From Pseudobdellovibrionaceae bacterium (lineage in GTDB: Bacteria; Bdellovibrionota; Bdellovibrionia; Bdellovibrionales; JAMPXM01): 6,249 bases of DNA. A model generated the notes under the pieces. It was not told where the DNA came from. It did not search any database and saw only the letters and a program-made list of their open reading frames with translations. Shown one piece after another: positions 5,482 to 6,249 of the stretch. Numbering within the stretch: position 1 is the first letter of the stretch; every line of letters starts with the position of its first letter. The DNA is taken from the NCBI GenBank assembly GCA_022843085.1, contig JALHOI010000203.1, positions 1 to 6,249 of the forward strand. The letters are read 5' to 3'. A program made the translations under genes and the position numbers.

Positions 5482-5946
5482 TTAATAGAAAGCGACGAAC
5501 GGATCGGTTTCAGGGTTGTCTGAAGACTTCACGATCAGTTTTTTGAACTCTTCTTTCGAAACACCGTCGGCTTGCTTTGTCGGTTTCTCAAAGAGCGCTT
5601 CAAAGGCACGGTTTGCATCTTGAGACGTCGGTCGACGTTTTGATTTTCGTTTCACTGCGGTTTCTGGAGTTGCGCCCGGCTTCGCTGCAAGAATCTCGGT
5701 TGAGCCTGGTCGATCGTAGGAAGCAATCAGGTACTGAAAGCCGGCGCGAGCTTCTTCACGCGAAACTTTGCCGTTTCCATCGACGTCGAGAACTTCGAAG
5801 AGGCGGGCTGCGTCTTCTTCGGGAGTCGTCATGCGAGGCGGCGGGGTCGTTTGACAGGCCGTAAGGATAAAACTCAAGGCAACACTTAGGGCAAGACCCG
5901 AGGCAGAGAGGACGCTCGTGAAGGAGGGGCTGGATGATTTCGTCAT
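5482..5946 (-). CDS. EF-hand lipoprotein
   Basis: A 154-residue protein with a lipoprotein signal: a hydrophobic stretch (about 12-28) and the lipobox LTAC, predicting lipidation of Cys31 and anchoring in an envelope membrane. A short Pro/Thr-rich linker follows (QTTPPPRMTTP). The first EF-hand has a textbook 12-residue loop DVDGNGKVSREE at 54-65, with ligands Asp54, Asp56, Asn58, Ser62 and Glu65. A basic, Pro-containing middle part (KRKSKRRPTSQ, 99-109) leads to a second, degenerate hand around FEKPTKQADGVSKEEF (119-134), where the first loop positions lack acidic ligands. It probably binds one Ca2+ ion; the role could be structural or sensory. ATG at 5946 without a visible Shine-Dalgarno, 32 bases after the preceding partial gene. 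The lipoprotein and EF-hand calls are firm; biological function is unknown. Confidence 0.85.
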   Translation of the reverse strand: MTKSSSPSFTSVLSASGLALSVALSFILTACQTTPPPRMTTPEEDAARLFEVLDVDGNGKVSREEARAGFQYLIASYDRPGSTEILAAKPGATPETAVKRKSKRRPTSQDANRAFEALFEKPTKQADGVSKEEFKKLIVKSSDNPETDPFVAFY

Positions 5947-5978
5947 GAGCGACAGCTTATCAAAATTGCGCGAGCCGT

Positions 5979-6249
5979 CTAGAGGCCTTTGCGTGCTGCT
6001 GCACGCGCTGCAGCAACCGGTTCGAAGACGTTCGTATCTGTATTACTGGCTTCACGAACTTTTCGTTCCTGTTCGTCAGAATCGATTCGAAATATTGAAA
6101 GTAGATGTTCGCCGTTTTCTTTTGCAAAGACGCGGGTTTTTTCTGAGGGGTCATAGACGTGGTGACTGAAGTAAACCGATTTGAATTTTGCTCCGACGCG
6201 TCCACTTGATGTGAAACAACGATAACCTTCGACGACTTCGATGGTGATC
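5979..6249 (-). CDS. C-terminal part of an unrecognised protein (5' end outside the window)
   Basis: Reading the minus strand from the right edge gives 89 codons without a stop, ending in TAG at 5979-5981. The product begins ITIEVVEGYRCFTSSGRVG and continues through KSVYFSHHVYDPSEKT, HLLSIFRIDSDEQERKVREA and NVFEPVAAARAAARKGL. The first half looks like alternating beta strands, the second like a charged helix ending in an Ala/Arg tail. I recognise no family. It lies 32 bases upstream of the lipoprotein gene on the same strand, so it may head the same operon. The plausible protein-like composition supports this frame over the overlapping ones. Confidence 0.6.
   Translation of the reverse strand, partial: ITIEVVEGYRCFTSSGRVGAKFKSVYFSHHVYDPSEKTRVFAKENGEHLLSIFRIDSDEQERKVREASNTDTNVFEPVAAARAAARKGL

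Noticed and set aside
5996..6014. Palindromic TGCTGC/GCAGCA stretch as a terminator hairpin
   Set aside because: It lies within coding sequence and is explained by the repeated Ala codons of the AAARAAA tail; no T-run follows.
5918..6169. Plus-strand frame of 83 codons over the right block
   Set aside because: It is antisense to the lipoprotein start and the edge gene, very Arg/Leu-rich, and has no ribosome binding site; it looks like a shadow.
5960..6205. 81-codon minus-strand open frame starting MDASEQNSNRF
   Set aside because: It shares sequence with the edge-truncated gene in a different frame, which is open to the window edge and has more natural strand/helix composition. The shadow frame is rich in Ser, Asn and Gln without pattern.
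1..6249. tRNA, rRNA, CRISPR array, insertion sequence or integration site
   Set aside because: No tandem spaced repeats, transposase-like frame, terminal inverted repeats or RNA-gene-like sequence was seen; nearly every base is in a protein gene.

Overview
The window looks like a contig end from a Bdellovibrio-like bacterium (phylum Bdellovibrionota), probably from a short-read assembly. Two things suggest this. Positions 1-14 are the Illumina TruSeq adapter end, not genome. The regulator at 2871-3683 belongs to the TIGR02147/DUF4423 family, which is known mostly from Bdellovibrionota and Fibrobacteres. Base composition is intermediate, coding is dense, and TTG and GTG starts are used. The taxonomic call is an inference from family distribution, not from a marker gene.

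Left block, minus strand (15-2767): a VAO/4-cresol-dehydrogenase-type FAD oxidoreductase is followed after 14 bases by a long open frame. That frame starts with TTG, has a clear Shine-Dalgarno sequence, and encodes a polytopic membrane domain fused to a class I SAM-dependent methyltransferase. It has no stop before the adapter, so its 3' end is missing. The two genes look like one operon for an oxidation-plus-methylation pathway of unknown substrate.

Centre, plus strand (2871-4886): a TIGR02147 regulator overlaps by 4 bases (ATGA) a class D (OXA-type) beta-lactamase with all four active-site motifs. A DUF5655 protein follows after 10 bases. The layout suggests a regulator and beta-lactamase made together from one transcript. 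The 103-base divergent region (2768-2870) separates this operon from the flavoprotein. It holds nested inverted repeats, 10-base direct repeats, and two promoter-like sequences whose -10 boxes each lie exactly 6 bases from an ATG with no ribosome binding site, so both transcripts may be leaderless.

Right block, minus strand (4906-6249): a gene entering from the right edge (C-terminal 89 residues only), an EF-hand lipoprotein, and a two-repeat immunity-like protein broken by a one-base frameshift at an A7 run. Spacings of 32 and 23 bases suggest an operon. It converges on the beta-lactamase operon, with only a weak hairpin between them. No RNA gene, insertion sequence or CRISPR array was seen.
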